64,000 nt of DNA from Streptococcus suis (GCF_902702775.1 NZ_LR738724.1:434001-498000), one strand, 5' to 3'; shown: positions 28,873-39,676, numbered from the stretch's first letter. Notes: generated by a model not told the origin, from the letters alone. Numbers and translations: made by a program.

Positions 28873-29562
28873 ATGGCACTTACAGCATTAGAATTAAAAG
28901 ATAAAACCTTTGCTACAAAATTTAGAGGATACGACGCAGATGAAGTTGATGACTTTTTGGACATTGTAACGCGTGATTATGAGGATTTAATTCGTAAAAA
29001 CCATGACCAAGAGTTAGAATTGAAAAATTTGCGGGAACGTTTGGCTTATTTTGATGAGATGAAAGAATCATTGAGTAAATCAGTTCTTTTAGCTCAAGAT
29101 ACAGCTGAGAAAGTAAAGGTTGCGGCCGAAGATCAAGCGGCAAATATTATTAAACAAGCTGACTATGATGCGGCAACATTGTTACATGAAGCTAAAGATA
29201 AGGCAAATGAAATTCTTCGTAATGCGACTGACAATGCGAAAAAAGTTGTCATTGAGACTGAAGAATTAAAAAACAAGACACGTATTTTCCATCAGCGTCT
29301 GAAATCAACAGTAGAAAGCCAATTATCATTGGTTAATTCATCTGAATGGGAGGAGATCCTTCGCCCAACAGCAAGTTACATTCAAACAAGTGATGAGGCT
29401 TTCCGTGATGTTCTTCATAAGGCTTTGGATGAAGAATTACCTGTTGAAGAAGAAAGTTTGGATTATACACGTCAATTGACACCAGAAGAAATTGCAGAAT
29501 TAACTCGTCAGGCAGCAGCTTTTGAGAGTGGAGAGTCTGTAGAAATTTCAACAGAAGAATAA
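28873..29562 (+). CDS. divIVA: Septum/pole protein DivIVA
   Basis: 229 residues. The N-terminal lipid-binding domain LELKDKTFATKFRGYDADEVDDFLD is followed by coiled coils rich in Ala, Glu and Lys to about residue 180, then an acidic tail. It recognises negatively curved membrane at septum and poles. AGGAGGAAAG precedes the ATG. It is the last gene of the ylm cluster before the T-box leader. Confidence 0.96.
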   Translation: MALTALELKDKTFATKFRGYDADEVDDFLDIVTRDYEDLIRKNHDQELELKNLRERLAYFDEMKESLSKSVLLAQDTAEKVKVAAEDQAANIIKQADYDAATLLHEAKDKANEILRNATDNAKKVVIETEELKNKTRIFHQRLKSTVESQLSLVNSSEWEEILRPTASYIQTSDEAFRDVLHKALDEELPVEEESLDYTRQLTPEEIAELTRQAAAFESGESVEISTEE

Positions 29563-29574
29563 TAAAGATCATAA

Positions 29575-29790
29575 GCAGAGACACGGTCGGTAGAAATATT
29601 TATAGCGAGTAGGAGATGGTGGAAGCCCTACAATCTCTTTCTATGGATCATCACTTTGTTTGATTTTTCCTGAAAATAGTAAGGAAAGACGCCCGTTCAC
29701 GTTACGAACATAGAGGGATAGGGGAAACTCTATCTAAACTAAGGTGGTACCACGAACTTTCGTCCTTATTTGGCGGGAGTTTTTTTTATT
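29575..29790 (+). promoter_or_regulatory. T-box leader, probably isoleucine-responsive
   Basis: T-box core AAGGTGGTACCACG at 29741-29754, then a terminator (CTTTCGTCC paired with the GGCGGGAG region, ending about 29779) and T8. Stem I is visible: TAGAAA pairs with TTTCTA, capped by GTAG/CTAC. ATC at 29647-29649 after TTTCTATGG is my reading of the specifier codon (isoleucine), consistent with ileS, but a GNAT gene lies between leader and ileS. Confidence 0.9.
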
Positions 29791-29793
29791 TTT

Positions 29794-30237
29794 ATGATAC
29801 GATTAGAATTAGTAAACAAGGACAACTTTGAAGCAGTGTTACAAGTTCAACTTGCACCTGAGGACCAGCGCCGAGTGGCATCGGTTGAATATTCTTTAGC
29901 CCAGGCTTGGCTATATAAAGATTCGGGAATGATTCTACCATATGCTGTGCTATCTGGCGGAAAAGTTGTCGGTTTTGCAATGTTATCTATTGAACCCAAA
30001 GATAATAGTTATTATTTATGGCGCTTGTTAATTGATAAGGATTTTCAAAATCGTGGATACGGAAAGGAAGCCATCCAGCAAATGATTGGAAAGGCGAAGG
30101 CGGATCCGCTTTGTCATAAAATTTCTATAAATTATGTTATTGGCAATCATAAAATGAGGTACATTTTAGAAAAACTTGGTTTTCAATCCGTTGGTTTAGA
30201 AGGCCAAGAAATGAAAATGGAATTAATTATAAGATAA
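29794..30237 (+). CDS. GNAT-family N-acetyltransferase
   Basis: 147 residues from the ATG at 29794. The acetyl-CoA motif A is recognisable ([20 protein letters not shown] with QNRGYGK, about 77-95), as is the C-terminal KLGFQSVG strand. The substrate is unknown. The only Shine-Dalgarno-like bases (GGGAG, 29775-29779) are in the 3' arm of the T-box terminator, 14 bases from the ATG, so translation may be weak or itself controlled. It ends 10 bases before ileS. Confidence 0.85.
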   Translation: MIRLELVNKDNFEAVLQVQLAPEDQRRVASVEYSLAQAWLYKDSGMILPYAVLSGGKVVGFAMLSIEPKDNSYYLWRLLIDKDFQNRGYGKEAIQQMIGKAKADPLCHKISINYVIGNHKMRYILEKLGFQSVGLEGQEMKMELIIR

Positions 30238-30247
30238 AGGAGTTATG

Positions 30248-33037
30248 ATGAAACTAAAAGAAACACTCAATTTAGGTAAGACAGCATTTCCTATGCGTGC
30301 AGGCTTACCAACACGTGAGCCAGAATGGCAAAAGGCTTGGGATGAAGCAAACTTGTATGCTCGTCGCCAAGAACTCAATGAAGGCAAACCTGCCTTCCAC
30401 CTCCACGATGGCCCTCCCTACGCTAACGGAAATATCCATGTTGGACATGCTTTGAACAAGATTTCTAAAGATATTATCGTTCGCTCTAAGTCAATGTCTG
30501 GCTTCCGTGCACCATTTGTACCGGGTTGGGATACGCACGGTCTTCCTATTGAGCAAGTCTTGGCAAAACAAGGTGTTAAGCGCAAGGAAATGGACTTGGT
30601 AGAATACCTTGAAATGTGCCGTGGCTACGCTCTTAGCCAAGTTGATAAGCAACGTGATGATTTCAAACGCTTGGGTGTTTCTGCAGACTGGGAAAATCCA
30701 TACATCACCTTGACAAAAGACTATGAAGCAGCTCAAATCCGTGTCTTCGGTGCTATGGCAGACAAGGGCTATATTTACCGCGGTGCCAAGCCTGTCTATT
30801 GGTCATGGTCATCTGAATCTGCCCTTGCAGAAGCTGAAATCGAGTACCATGACATTGACTCAACATCTCTTTACTATGCTAACAAGGTCAAAGATGGCAA
30901 GGGGCTCTTGGATACAGACAGCTACATCGTTGTCTGGACAACGACTCCATTTACAGTAACGGCTTCTCGCGGTTTGACAATGGGAGCAGACATTGACTAT
31001 GTCTTGGTTCAACCAGCTGGTTCTGACCGTAAGTATGTATTGGCAGAAGCCTTGGTTGATAGTTTGGCAGCCAAATTTGGTTGGGAATCCTTCGAAGTGA
31101 TTTCAAAACACAAGGGTGCTGAGTTTGAATATATTGTCACAGAACACCCATGGGATAATGAAGTGGATGAATTGGTCATCTTGGGTGATCATGTAACGAC
31201 AGATTCAGGTACTGGTATTGTCCATACGGCTCCTGGTTTTGGTGAAGATGACTATAATGTCGGAATCAAATACAATTTAGAGGTTGCGGTAACTGTCAAC
31301 GAACGCGGCTTGATGAATGAAGCTGCGGGTCCTGATTTTGAAGGGCAATTCTATGACAAGGTTGTACCAACGGTTAAGGAAAAATTAGGCGACTTGCTCC
31401 TTGCTAGTGAAGTGATTAATCACTCTTATCCATTTGACTGGAGAACCAAGAAGCCAATCATCTGGCGTGCAGTACCGCAATGGTTTGCCTCTGTTTCTAA
31501 ATTCCGTCAGGAAATCTTGGACCAAATCGAAGCAACGACCTTTATTCCTGCTTGGGGTAAAACACGTCTTTACAACATGATCCGTGACCGAGGTGACTGG
31601 GTCATCTCTCGTCAGCGTGCTTGGGGTGTGCCGCTTCCAATCTTCTATGCAGAAGATGGTACAGCGATTATGACCAAGGAAGTGACAGACCACGTTGCTG
31701 CCCTTTTTGAAGAGCATGGTTCTATCATCTGGTGGAAATCAGAAGCAAAAGATCTTTTGCCAGCTGGTTTCACTCATCCAGGTTCACCAAATGGCGAATT
31801 TACCAAAGAAACAGACATCATGGACGTATGGTTTGACTCTGGTTCATCTTGGAATGGTGTCATGAACGCCCGTGAAAATCTTGCCTACCCAGCAGACCTC
31901 TACTTAGAAGGTTCTGACCAATACCGTGGTTGGTTTAACTCATCCTTGATTACCTCTGTAGCTGTAAACGGTCATGCACCATACAAGGCTGTCTTGTCAC
32001 AAGGTTTTGTCTTAGATGGCAAAGGTATGAAGATGTCTAAATCTCTAGGCAATACCATTCTACCAAGTGATGTTGAGAAACAATTTGGTGCAGAAATCTT
32101 GCGTCTGTGGGTGACATCCGTTGATACGTCAAACGATGTGCGTGTGTCTATGGATATTCTTGGACAGGTTTCTGAAACCTATCGTAAAATCCGTAATACC
32201 CTTCGCTTCTTGATTGCCAACACTTCTGATTTCAATCCTGCAAGTGATGCAGTGGCTTACGAAGAGCTTCGTTCTGTTGACCAATATCTCTTGGTGAAAT
32301 TTAACAAATTGGTAGCCCAAATCCGTGAAGCCTACGACAATTATGATTTCATGGGTATCTACAAATCTGTAATAAACTTTGTAACCCTTGATTTATCAGC
32401 CTTCTACCTCGATTTTGCCAAAGATGTTGTCTACATTGATGGTGCTAAATCACTTTCTCGCCGTCAGATGCAGACAGTTTTCTATGACATCTTGGTGAAA
32501 ATTACCAAGCTCTTGACCCCAATCTTGCCACACACAGCAGAAGAAATTTGGTCATACTTGGAACACGAAGCAGAAGAGTTTGTACAATTGGCGGAAATGC
32601 CAGAGGTGGAAACCTTTGCCAATGAAGCGCAACTTTTGGCTGATTGGGAAAACTTTATGGTCTTCCGTACTCAGGCACAAAAAGCCTTGGAAGAAGCGCG
32701 TAATGCCAAAGTCATCGGTAAGTCACTTGAAGCTCATTTGACTGCCTATGTCTCAGCTGAAACCAAGTCCTTCTTGGAGAGCTTGAATGCAGACCTTGCT
32801 CAGTTGCTTATCGTTTCTAACCTTACAGTAACCACGGAAGCAGCTCCTGAAAGTGCTGTTCTGGTAGAAGAAGTTGCCTTTACTGTAGAGCGTGCAAGCG
32901 GTGAAGTATGTGACCGTTGCCGCCGTATTGATACTAGCGTTGTAGAACGTAGCTATGGTGCGACAATCTGTGACCACTGTGCAAACGTAGTGGAAGAAAA
33001 CTTTGCTGAAGCAGTAGCTCAAGGTTTTGAAGCTTAA
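30248..33037 (+). CDS. ileS: Isoleucyl-tRNA synthetase
   Basis: 929 residues from the second of two adjacent ATGs, chosen because AAAGGAG then sits 5 bases away; starting at 30245 would add one Met. It has a HIGH-type motif ([18 protein letters not shown]), [12 protein letters not shown] (about residue 596), an editing domain, and the C-terminal zinc site CDRCRR...CDHC of the bacterial IleS. It charges tRNA-Ile. Its position after divIVA is usual in streptococci. Confidence 0.98.
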   Translation: MKLKETLNLGKTAFPMRAGLPTREPEWQKAWDEANLYARRQELNEGKPAFHLHDGPPYANGNIHVGHALNKISKDIIVRSKSMSGFRAPFVPGWDTHGLPIEQVLAKQGVKRKEMDLVEYLEMCRGYALSQVDKQRDDFKRLGVSADWENPYITLTKDYEAAQIRVFGAMADKGYIYRGAKPVYWSWSSESALAEAEIEYHDIDSTSLYYANKVKDGKGLLDTDSYIVVWTTTPFTVTASRGLTMGADIDYVLVQPAGSDRKYVLAEALVDSLAAKFGWESFEVISKHKGAEFEYIVTEHPWDNEVDELVILGDHVTTDSGTGIVHTAPGFGEDDYNVGIKYNLEVAVTVNERGLMNEAAGPDFEGQFYDKVVPTVKEKLGDLLLASEVINHSYPFDWRTKKPIIWRAVPQWFASVSKFRQEILDQIEATTFIPAWGKTRLYNMIRDRGDWVISRQRAWGVPLPIFYAEDGTAIMTKEVTDHVAALFEEHGSIIWWKSEAKDLLPAGFTHPGSPNGEFTKETDIMDVWFDSGSSWNGVMNARENLAYPADLYLEGSDQYRGWFNSSLITSVAVNGHAPYKAVLSQGFVLDGKGMKMSKSLGNTILPSDVEKQFGAEILRLWVTSVDTSNDVRVSMDILGQVSETYRKIRNTLRFLIANTSDFNPASDAVAYEELRSVDQYLLVKFNKLVAQIREAYDNYDFMGIYKSVINFVTLDLSAFYLDFAKDVVYIDGAKSLSRRQMQTVFYDILVKITKLLTPILPHTAEEIWSYLEHEAEEFVQLAEMPEVETFANEAQLLADWENFMVFRTQAQKALEEARNAKVIGKSLEAHLTAYVSAETKSFLESLNADLAQLLIVSNLTVTTEAAPESAVLVEEVAFTVERASGEVCDRCRRIDTSVVERSYGATICDHCANVVEENFAEAVAQGFEA

Positions 33038-33060
33038 GTAATCACAATACATTTGTTAAA

Positions 33061-33085
33061 GTCTATCTAGCGATAGGCTTTTTTT
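33061..33085 (+). terminator. Rho-independent terminator of ileS
   Basis: GTCTATC / GATAGGC stem (one G-U pair), TAGC loop and T7. Confidence 0.85.
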
Positions 33086-33268
33086 GTAATACTCTTCGAA
33101 AATCAAAATTATCCGTTGTCACGAGCCTTGATGAGTGAAAAGCTCCATTGGAGCTTCAGAACGTAGACAAACTCCTAAAAATATAAAAATTGAAGAAGTT
33201 TGCGAAAGATAGCAAGTCATTAAACTCTTAGAAACATTGATATTTCGGTATTTTTGAGAGTTTTTTTA
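33086..33268. repeat. Intergenic structured element with terminator-like end
   Basis: No gene. Contains AATACTCTTCGAAAATC, a wording I associate with streptococcal intergenic repeats, a perfect hairpin AAGCTCC ATT GGAGCTT (33140-33156), CAAACT/AGTTTG-type pairing (about 33169-33211), and AAACTCT (33222-33228) / AGAGTTT (33257-33263) followed by a T-run. GCCTTGATGAGTGAAAA is nearly repeated at about 5271-5287. Probably a decayed mobile or repeat element. Confidence 0.4.
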
Positions 33269-33290
33269 TTTTCAACATAAAGAAAAAAGA

Positions 33291-33330
33291 TTGAAGAAAA
33301 TTGTCCAAAATGGACTTTTTCTTCAATCTG
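33291..33330 (-). terminator. Terminator of the DUF1827 gene
   Basis: GATTGAAGAAAA pairs with TTTTTCTTCAATC around an inner GTCC/GGAC hairpin; reading leftwards it ends in TTTTTTCTTT. It also closes rightward transcription from ileS. Confidence 0.8.
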
Positions 33331-33349
33331 AAAGAAGCCAAATGTCTTC

Positions 33350-33658
33350 CTACACTTCTGCGATAATGGGAATAGACATTTCAATCAAACGGTCTGTGTG
33401 AATCGTTTGAATGGCAGCCTTGTTAATAGTTCGTTCATCAATTTTTCGATGAAGGAAGAAATCACGAATTTGCTCGATTTCATTTTGTTGTACTGCACGG
33501 TATTTATTACTGATCAAGAGTTCATAATGACGGGGTGCCTGTGTGAAAATAACGTCTGTATTCCCTGCAGAATAAGTCTCTACTAGGAAAGCATCAGTAT
33601 TAGCCAACTGGCTTTGGACAAGATTGGGATGACTATTTGTCGTGTTAATGATTTTCAT
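33350..33658 (-). CDS. DUF1827-family small protein
   Basis: 102 residues, soluble, with no signal or membrane segment (starts MKIINTTNSHPNLVQSQL, ends SIPIIAEV). It matches the streptococcal DUF1827 family from memory; function unknown. A ribosome site (GAGGTTCC) lies upstream on the minus strand. It is downstream of the NUDIX gene on the same strand with a 54-base gap and is closed by a strong terminator. Confidence 0.78.
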   Translation of the reverse strand: MKIINTTNSHPNLVQSQLANTDAFLVETYSAGNTDVIFTQAPRHYELLISNKYRAVQQNEIEQIRDFFLHRKIDERTINKAAIQTIHTDRLIEMSIPIIAEV

Positions 33659-33712
33659 GTGGAACCTCCTCTATCTCTTTGGCTACATTATAGCACGATT
33701 AGAGTGTTTTTA

Positions 33713-34180
33713 CTAGTTATTGAATGAATTTTCTTGCAATTTCCATTGTTCAATGCCCCATTTGTGACTACCACGTTTGAGTTTATCGATGGCTTCATTG
33801 ACTGGGAACCAGGCAATATGGTTGAAATCTTCTAGTGGTTGTCCTATTTGATGGTAGCTAGTTACTTCATAGATGTAGGCTGGATTATAGAAATGGGTAT
33901 CGCGGTGGCTAGAGTAGAAGTATTCGTCAGCCTGACCAAAGTATTTTCCGATTTCAGCGGTAAATCCAAGTTCTTCCATCAATTCGCGCTCCAAGGCAAT
34001 GAGGTGATTTTCTCCCTTTTCAATTTCTCCACCAGGAAGAAACCAAGCTCCGTTTGGTGCTTGAACGAGTATGATTTGTTCTTTCTTTTCATCTGGGATA
34101 ACTGCGTAAACACCAAAGCGACTCTGGTAGCTGACGCCAGCCTTCTTTTCTCCAAATACAGCGATTTTCTCCATAGGCAA
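33713..34180 (-). CDS. NUDIX hydrolase
   Basis: 155 residues. The Nudix box is complete at residues 50-72 (GGEIEKGENHLIALERELMEEL; pattern Gx5Ex7REUxEExGU). It hydrolyses a nucleoside diphosphate linked to another group; a MutT-like role on oxidised nucleotides is possible, but the substrate is not readable. ClpE lies upstream on the same strand, separated by a terminator. Confidence 0.92.
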   Translation of the reverse strand: MPMEKIAVFGEKKAGVSYQSRFGVYAVIPDEKKEQIILVQAPNGAWFLPGGEIEKGENHLIALERELMEELGFTAEIGKYFGQADEYFYSSHRDTHFYNPAYIYEVTSYHQIGQPLEDFNHIAWFPVNEAIDKLKRGSHKWGIEQWKLQENSFNN

Positions 34181-34324
34181 TTCTATCCTCTTTCATAATT
34201 GGAATGAGTTGTATACATTATACCACTTTTTTCTTATTTTTCCTTGTGATAGGCTTTACAAAGTAAAGTTTTTTTATAGGATGGAGATGGGGAAAAATTT
34301 AGAAAAATAGAATATCAAAACAGT

Positions 34325-34358
34325 AAAATAGGCTACTCGTAGGGAGCAGCTCTATTTT
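34325..34358 (-). terminator. Terminator of clpE
   Basis: AAAATAG...CTATTTT outer stem with an inner GCTgCTC/GAGTAGC stem, immediately after the clpE stop on the minus strand. Confidence 0.7.
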
Positions 34359-34359
34359 C

Positions 34360-36588
34360 TTATTTTGTCTTTGTTTGTGCCTTGATTTGAATTGTACCTT
34401 TACTTGACATGACAGCACGTAGGTCTTTTTCTGCTGGATGTTCTAAGTAGAAGTCGGTGATAGCATCTTCAATCTGATCTTGGATGGTTCTGCGTAGTGG
34501 ACGAGCTCCCATCTTTGGATCGTAGCCAAGGTCCACTAATTTCTCCTTAACTTTATCTGTTACATGGAGGCTGATGCCATTGTGAGAAAGGCGTTTGTTT
34601 ACATCGTCTAGCATGAGGCTGACGATTTCAAGTAGGTTTTCCTTGCTCAGTGGTTGGAACTCAATAATGCCGTCAAATCGGTTCATAAATTCAGGTGTGA
34701 AGAAATTGCTAAGTTGGCCAAGGACTGATTGAGTCCGCCCTTCCATAGCCGCACCAAAACCGACACTTGCTTCAACTTTTCCAGTACCAGCATTTGATGT
34801 CATGATGATGATGGTATCTTTGAAGCTGACAGTACGACCTTGTCCATCTGTCAGACGCCCATCGTCTAAGACCTGAAGGAACATGTGCATGACATCTGGG
34901 TGGGCTTTTTCAACTTCGTCAAGGAGGATGAGTGAATAAGGATTACGACGGACTTTTTCAGTCAATTGTCCAGCCTCCTCATAGCCTACATAGCCTGGAG
35001 GAGCTCCGACGAGTTTAGCGACAGCGTGTTTTTCCATGTATTCGGACATGTCGAAGCGGATCATGCTGTCCGCCGAACCGAAGAGTTCGATAGCTAATTG
35101 CTTAGACAATTCGGTTTTACCGACACCTGTTGGTCCGACAAAGAGGAAGGATCCAATTGGACGATTTGGAGCACCGAGACCGACACGATTACGGCGGATG
35201 GCTTTAGCTATCTTGTCAACTGCTTCATCTTGTCCGATAACATGGGCTTTTAAGTCACTAGCGAGGTTCACAAGCTGGGACTGTTCTTTTTCTTTTAAAT
35301 CACCAACTGGGATATTTGTTTTTTGCTCAACGATGGCCTCAATTTCTTTCTCAGTAATGAGTGGAATATCTTCCTCGCTGATAGTTGCCTTTTGCATCTC
35401 CTTGTACTTAGCAATTTGGTCACGGAAATAGGCCGCTTTTTCATAGTCCTCATCCCGTGTAGCTTGTGCTTTACGATTTTCGGCATCAATCAGGCGTTGG
35501 TCAATTTCTTTTGGATCAATAAAGTTGAGGGTCAAATTCATTTTTGAACCAGCTTCATCCAGAAGGTCAATAGCCTTGTCTGGTAGGAAACGGTCTTGAA
35601 TGTAGCGGTTGGACAGTACTGCGGCAGCTTCGATAGCAGCATCGGAGTATTTAACATGATGGTAATCCTGGTATTTATTTTGGATACCTTTGAGAATGGT
35701 AATGGTTTCTTCGACACTTGGTTCTTCAACTTTTACAGGTTGCATACGGCGTTCTAGGGCGGCATCTTTTTCGATAATACGGTACTCGTTGAGCGTTGTT
35801 GCACCGACTAGTTGCATTTCACCACGTGCGAGGGCTGGTTTGAGGATATTACCTGCATCCATGTTACCATCGCCTGCAGATCCAGCACCGACAATTTCGT
35901 GAATCTCGTCAATAAAAAGAATGATTTCGCGACGATTACGGATTTCTTCCATGAGTTTTTGCATGCGTTCTTCAAATTGTCCACGGATACCTGTTCCTTG
36001 TACGAGGCTGACAACATCCAGACGAATGACTTCCTTGTCTCGTAATTTCTGTGGGACATCGCCGTCAACAATTTTTTGAGCCAAGCCTTCAACAACCGCT
36101 GTTTTACCTACACCAGGCTCACCGATAAGAACAGGGTTGTTTTTTGTACGACGGTTGAGAATTTCGATGACACGGGTAATTTCTTGATCGCGACCGATTA
36201 CTGGATCAATATCCCCACGACGGGCAATTTCGGTAACGTTGATACCAAATTCTTCAAGGAGCCCATTTGGTTGTTGGGGTTGTTGCGGAGGAGGGGTCTG
36301 TCCACCACGTCCATTATGCCCACCGGCTTGAGTGGGAGGAGTCTGTTCGCGATTTTTTCCAGCAGGGGTATTGCCAGGATAGCCACCTAGGTGATTGAAA
36401 AATTCACTAAAGGGATCCATGTTGTTAGGATTTGTTAAATCTCCCAACCCACGTAGGATGGCATTATTAGGGTCTGTTTTCATGATTTGATAGCAGTTGT
36501 GACAGAGGTCTACCTGCTGTTGTTTACCGTTTAAGTTGGTGTAGAGATGGATCGTTGCGTCGTTGATATTACAATTTTTGCAGAGCAT
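34360..36588 (-). CDS. clpE: ATP-dependent Clp protease ATPase subunit ClpE
   Basis: 742 residues. The N-terminal zinc finger (Cys3, Cys6, Cys29, Cys32) distinguishes ClpE from ClpC. Two AAA+ domains follow with Walker [10 protein letters not shown] and GPTGVGKTE, separated by a UVR-type segment ([18 protein letters not shown]). It unfolds substrates for ClpP during heat and protein stress. A Pro/Gln-rich linker lies at about 78-108. A CtsR-like operator and a good promoter lie upstream. Confidence 0.97.
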   Translation of the reverse strand: MLCKNCNINDATIHLYTNLNGKQQQVDLCHNCYQIMKTDPNNAILRGLGDLTNPNNMDPFSEFFNHLGGYPGNTPAGKNREQTPPTQAGGHNGRGGQTPPPQQPQQPNGLLEEFGINVTEIARRGDIDPVIGRDQEITRVIEILNRRTKNNPVLIGEPGVGKTAVVEGLAQKIVDGDVPQKLRDKEVIRLDVVSLVQGTGIRGQFEERMQKLMEEIRNRREIILFIDEIHEIVGAGSAGDGNMDAGNILKPALARGEMQLVGATTLNEYRIIEKDAALERRMQPVKVEEPSVEETITILKGIQNKYQDYHHVKYSDAAIEAAAVLSNRYIQDRFLPDKAIDLLDEAGSKMNLTLNFIDPKEIDQRLIDAENRKAQATRDEDYEKAAYFRDQIAKYKEMQKATISEEDIPLITEKEIEAIVEQKTNIPVGDLKEKEQSQLVNLASDLKAHVIGQDEAVDKIAKAIRRNRVGLGAPNRPIGSFLFVGPTGVGKTELSKQLAIELFGSADSMIRFDMSEYMEKHAVAKLVGAPPGYVGYEEAGQLTEKVRRNPYSLILLDEVEKAHPDVMHMFLQVLDDGRLTDGQGRTVSFKDTIIIMTSNAGTGKVEASVGFGAAMEGRTQSVLGQLSNFFTPEFMNRFDGIIEFQPLSKENLLEIVSLMLDDVNKRLSHNGISLHVTDKVKEKLVDLGYDPKMGARPLRRTIQDQIEDAITDFYLEHPAEKDLRAVMSSKGTIQIKAQTKTK

Positions 36589-36630
36589 AATTCTACCTCT
36601 TTCTGTGAAAAATGTGACCTATTGTTAAAT

Positions 36631-36647
36631 AGTCAAAAAAGGTCAGT
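36631..36647. promoter_or_regulatory. CtsR operator upstream of clpE
   Basis: AGTCAAA AAA GGTCAGT fits the tandem-heptad CtsR consensus (A/GGTCAAA, 3 bases, A/GGTCAAA) with one mismatch. It lies between the clpE promoter and start codon, so CtsR binding would block transcription until heat stress. Confidence 0.75.
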
Positions 36648-36656
36648 TCTAGCTTT

Positions 36657-36684
36657 ATTATAACAAGATTCATAGAAAAATCAA
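36657..36684 (-). promoter_or_regulatory. Promoter of clpE
   Basis: On the minus strand TTGATT, 16 bases, TATAAT, followed directly by the CtsR-type operator. Confidence 0.75.
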
Positions 36685-36810
36685 GAAACTACTACGCTTG
36701 GAAAAACTTTCTATGAAAAATAGGGCGATAGGAAGAAAATAGGGAAAAAATAAGACTTTTTTGGCAATATGTGGTAAAATATTCCTATAAAAAGGATTAG
36801 GAGAACGAAT

Positions 36811-37041
36811 ATGGAATCACATTTGGTGAGAATTATCAATCGTCTGGAAGCTATGGCTAATGACGGCGGTACGTTGAAACGTAATTTCGAACGTGATGGT
36901 ATTGTTGTTGCAGAAGTGGCTTATAGCTATGACGAGGAAAATGGTTCAGTATTTACCTTGCGTGATGTTGCTGCTCGTGAAACGTACGCGTTTGATAGCA
37001 TCGACTTGATTGCAATGGAAATCTATGAGCTATTGTACTAA
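36811..37041 (+). CDS. DUF1797-family small protein
   Basis: 76 residues (starts MESHLVRIINRLEAMAND; contains FTLRDVAARETYAFDSIDLIAMEIYELL). It matches the YkuJ-like DUF1797 family of unknown function. It has its own ribosome site (AGGATTAGGAGAACG) and a terminator directly after, so it is monocistronic, divergent from clpE. Confidence 0.82.
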   Translation: MESHLVRIINRLEAMANDGGTLKRNFERDGIVVAEVAYSYDEENGSVFTLRDVAARETYAFDSIDLIAMEIYELLY

Positions 37042-37054
37042 GAAGAAGTGAGAG

Positions 37055-37075
37055 GCACCTAAGGGTGCTTTTTTC
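37055..37075 (+). terminator. Terminator of the DUF1797 gene
   Basis: GCACC / GGTGC stem with T6. Confidence 0.7.
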
Positions 37076-37106
37076 TTATGTGAAATGAATATTATAAACA
37101 AAAGTA

Positions 37107-37134
37107 TTGCATAAATATTCAAAAATGGTATAAT
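37107..37134 (+). promoter_or_regulatory. Promoter of the amino-acid ABC transporter genes
   Basis: TTGCAT, 16 bases, TATAAT, 33 bases before the permease gene. Confidence 0.7.
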
Positions 37135-37166
37135 AGACTCTAAATGACAGAATTGGAGTAGGATGA

Positions 37167-37856
37167 ATGAATTTTTCTTTTTTGCCTGAGTATTGGGCTT
37201 ATTTTAATTATGGGGCAATTGTTACCCTCATTATTGCATTTTTCTCAGTATTTTTTGGTAGTATTTTAGGTGTGTTGCTTGCCTTTGCTCAGCGTAGTAA
37301 GTATAAAGTTTTAGCTTGGTCTGCTAATATCTATGTCTGGATTTTTCGTGGTACACCGATGATTGTCCAGATTATGATTGCTTTTGCGATGACACATTTT
37401 GTAGCACCAACTTTTCAGCTAGGAATTTTGACGGTAGATTTGACACGCTTGATTCCAGGTATTATTGTTATTTCGATGAACTCGGGTGCCTATGTATCTG
37501 AAACTGTTCGTGCAGGTATTAATGCTGTACCAAAAGGACAGCTGGAAGCTGCTTATTCGCTTGGTATTAGACCAAAGCAGGCGATGCGTTACGTTATCAT
37601 GCCACAGGCTATCAAGAATATCCTTCCAGCCTTGGGAAATGAATTTGTGACTATTGTTAAGGATAGTTCCCTGTTATCAACCATCGGTGTGATGGAATTA
37701 TGGAACGGTGCTCAGACAGTTCAATCCACTTCTTATATTCCTTTAACACCACTTGTATTTGCAGCGAGCTATTATCTAATTATGACAACGGTGCTAACAG
37801 TGATTATTCAGTCGTTTGAGAAAAAGTTGAACAAGGGAGGACAGTTCCATGTCTAA
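37167..37856 (+). CDS. Amino-acid ABC transporter permease
   Basis: 229 residues with about five membrane segments and the polar amino-acid (HisM/GlnP) signature, including the EAA loop [21 protein letters not shown] (about 128-148) that contacts the ATPase. The N-terminal region ([20 protein letters not shown]) is the usual start. There is no substrate-binding protein gene beside it, so the binding protein must be encoded elsewhere. Its end overlaps the ATPase start by 8 bases. Confidence 0.93.
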   Translation: MNFSFLPEYWAYFNYGAIVTLIIAFFSVFFGSILGVLLAFAQRSKYKVLAWSANIYVWIFRGTPMIVQIMIAFAMTHFVAPTFQLGILTVDLTRLIPGIIVISMNSGAYVSETVRAGINAVPKGQLEAAYSLGIRPKQAMRYVIMPQAIKNILPALGNEFVTIVKDSSLLSTIGVMELWNGAQTVQSTSYIPLTPLVFAASYYLIMTTVLTVIIQSFEKKLNKGGQFHV

Positions 37857-38583
37857 TGCGATTATTTCTATCAAGGATTTACATAAGTACTTCGGAAAGA
37901 ATGAGGTTCTAAAAGGAATTGATTTAGATATTCAACAAGGTCAGGTAGTCGTTATTATCGGTCCATCAGGGTCAGGGAAATCGACTTTCTTACGTACAAT
38001 GAACCTCTTAGAAGTACCGACCAAGGGAACTGTTACATTTGAAGGTGTTGATATTACTGACAAGTCAAATGATATTTTCAAGATGCGCGAAAAGATGGGA
38101 ATGGTTTTTCAACAGTTCAATCTTTTTCCGAATATGACGGTATTAGATAATATTACTTTATCACCTATTAAGACAAAGGGAATTGCAAAGGATGAGGCTG
38201 AGAAGAAGGCTAAGGAATTACTTGAAAAGGTAGGATTGCCAGATAAGGCGAATGCCTATCCACAAAGCCTTTCAGGTGGTCAGCAACAGCGGATCGCTAT
38301 TGCACGTGGTCTGGCCATGGACCCAGATGTCCTACTTTTTGATGAACCGACCTCTGCACTAGACCCTGAAATGGTTGGTGAAGTTCTTGCTGTTATGCAG
38401 GATTTGGCTAAGTCAGGGATGACCATGGTTATCGTGACTCATGAGATGGGATTTGCGCGTGAGGTAGCTGACAGGGTTATCTTTATGGATGGTGGTGTCA
38501 TCGTGGAGGATGGAACGCCTGAAGAAGTCTTTGAACATACCAAGGAAGAACGGACTAAGGATTTCTTGTCTAAGGTCTTGTAA
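37849..38583 (+). CDS. Amino-acid ABC transporter ATP-binding protein
   Basis: 244 residues. Walker [10 protein letters not shown] (about 38-46), signature LSGGQQQR (about 143-150), Walker [15 protein letters not shown] and switch His ([11 protein letters not shown]) are all intact. It belongs to the GlnQ/ArtP class driving polar amino-acid import with the preceding permease; the specific substrate is unknown. Confidence 0.94.
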   Translation: MSNAIISIKDLHKYFGKNEVLKGIDLDIQQGQVVVIIGPSGSGKSTFLRTMNLLEVPTKGTVTFEGVDITDKSNDIFKMREKMGMVFQQFNLFPNMTVLDNITLSPIKTKGIAKDEAEKKAKELLEKVGLPDKANAYPQSLSGGQQQRIAIARGLAMDPDVLLFDEPTSALDPEMVGEVLAVMQDLAKSGMTMVIVTHEMGFAREVADRVIFMDGGVIVEDGTPEEVFEHTKEERTKDFLSKVL

Positions 38584-38584
38584 T

Positions 38585-38688
38585 ATAGTCATTTAGTTTT
38601 TCTTTTATTACTTCGTTAACTCGCTTTGCCGTACTCCAGTACTGTCTGCAGCTCGTTGCCTAGTACTAAAAGTAAACTAAAAGACTAT
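38585..38688. repeat. Short inverted-repeat element (MITE-like)
   Basis: ATAGTCATTTAGTTT at the left end is the near inverse of AAACTAAAAGACTAT at the right end, arms about 22 bases with few mismatches, enclosing about 60 bases with their own palindrome (GTACT CC AGTAC). It lies between the ABC genes and a terminator. The size and form suggest a non-autonomous repeat or a long processed hairpin. Confidence 0.5.
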
Positions 38689-38707
38689 AAATGAACAAAT
38701 AAGTACG

Positions 38708-38732
38708 ACTCCGATATTGTTCGGAGTTTTTT
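38708..38732 (+). terminator. Terminator after the ABC transporter operon
   Basis: ACTCCGA / TCGGAGT stem with T6. Confidence 0.8.
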
Positions 38733-38816
38733 GCTACATGCTATATTCTACTTTGTACAAGTATAGTCAGTCGGAGAATTTTAGGGTATAATAGAAAAAA
38801 CAAAAGGAGTGTAGGT

Positions 38817-39665
38817 ATGACAGTCATTGATGGGAAAGCACTAGGTGTAAAAATGCAGGCTGCCTTGGCGGAGAAAACTGCTCGATTAAAAGAAGAAAAG
38901 GGTTTGGTACCAGGTCTTGTAGTTATTTTAGTTGGCGAAAATCCTGCTAGTCAGGTTTATGTACGGAATAAGGAGCGGTCAGCTCTAGCTGCTGGATTCA
39001 AGAGTGAGGTTGTTCGCGTTCCAGATACGATTTCTGAGTCAGACTTGTTGGATTTGATTGAGCGCTATAATCAGGATGATGAATGGCATGGTATTTTGGT
39101 GCAATTGCCCTTACCAGCCCACATCAGCGAGGAGAAGGTCTTGTTGGCTATTGACCCAGATAAGGATGTGGATGGTTTTCATCCGACTAACATGGGGAAA
39201 TTCTGGTCAGGTCATCCTGTCATGATTCCATCTACTCCAGCAGGAATTATGGAAATGTTCAAGGAATATCAGATTGAGCTGAAAGGGAAGTCTGCTTTAG
39301 TTATTGGTCGTTCTAATATTGTTGGTAAACCGATGGCACAGCTGCTATTGGATGCCAATGCTACTGTAACGATTGCACATTCTCGTACCAAAAACTTGCC
39401 AGATCTTGCTCGTCAGGCCGATATTCTTGTTGTTGCCATTGGTCGTGGTCATTTTGTGACCAAGGAATTTGTTAAGCCAGGTGCCGTGGTAATTGATGTT
39501 GGTATGAATCGTGATGAAAATGGCAAGCTAATCGGTGATGTCAAATATGATGAAGTATCAGAAGTAGCAAGTTATATTACCCCAGTTCCAGGTGGTGTTG
39601 GTCCGATGACTATTACCATGTTGATGGAACAGACCTATGAAGCTTGTGTCAGAAGTGCAAAATAA
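38817..39665 (+). CDS. folD: Bifunctional methylenetetrahydrofolate dehydrogenase/cyclohydrolase
   Basis: 282 residues. [14 protein letters not shown] carries the conserved Tyr and Lys, [27 protein letters not shown] is the substrate loop, and [13 protein letters not shown] the NADP site. It interconverts one-carbon folates for purine and thymidylate synthesis. AAAGGAGTGTAGGT precedes the ATG. It marks the left edge of the accessory surface-protein region. Confidence 0.97.
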   Translation: MTVIDGKALGVKMQAALAEKTARLKEEKGLVPGLVVILVGENPASQVYVRNKERSALAAGFKSEVVRVPDTISESDLLDLIERYNQDDEWHGILVQLPLPAHISEEKVLLAIDPDKDVDGFHPTNMGKFWSGHPVMIPSTPAGIMEMFKEYQIELKGKSALVIGRSNIVGKPMAQLLLDANATVTIAHSRTKNLPDLARQADILVVAIGRGHFVTKEFVKPGAVVIDVGMNRDENGKLIGDVKYDEVSEVASYITPVPGGVGPMTITMLMEQTYEACVRSAK

Positions 39666-39676
39666 TTATCTGAAAT

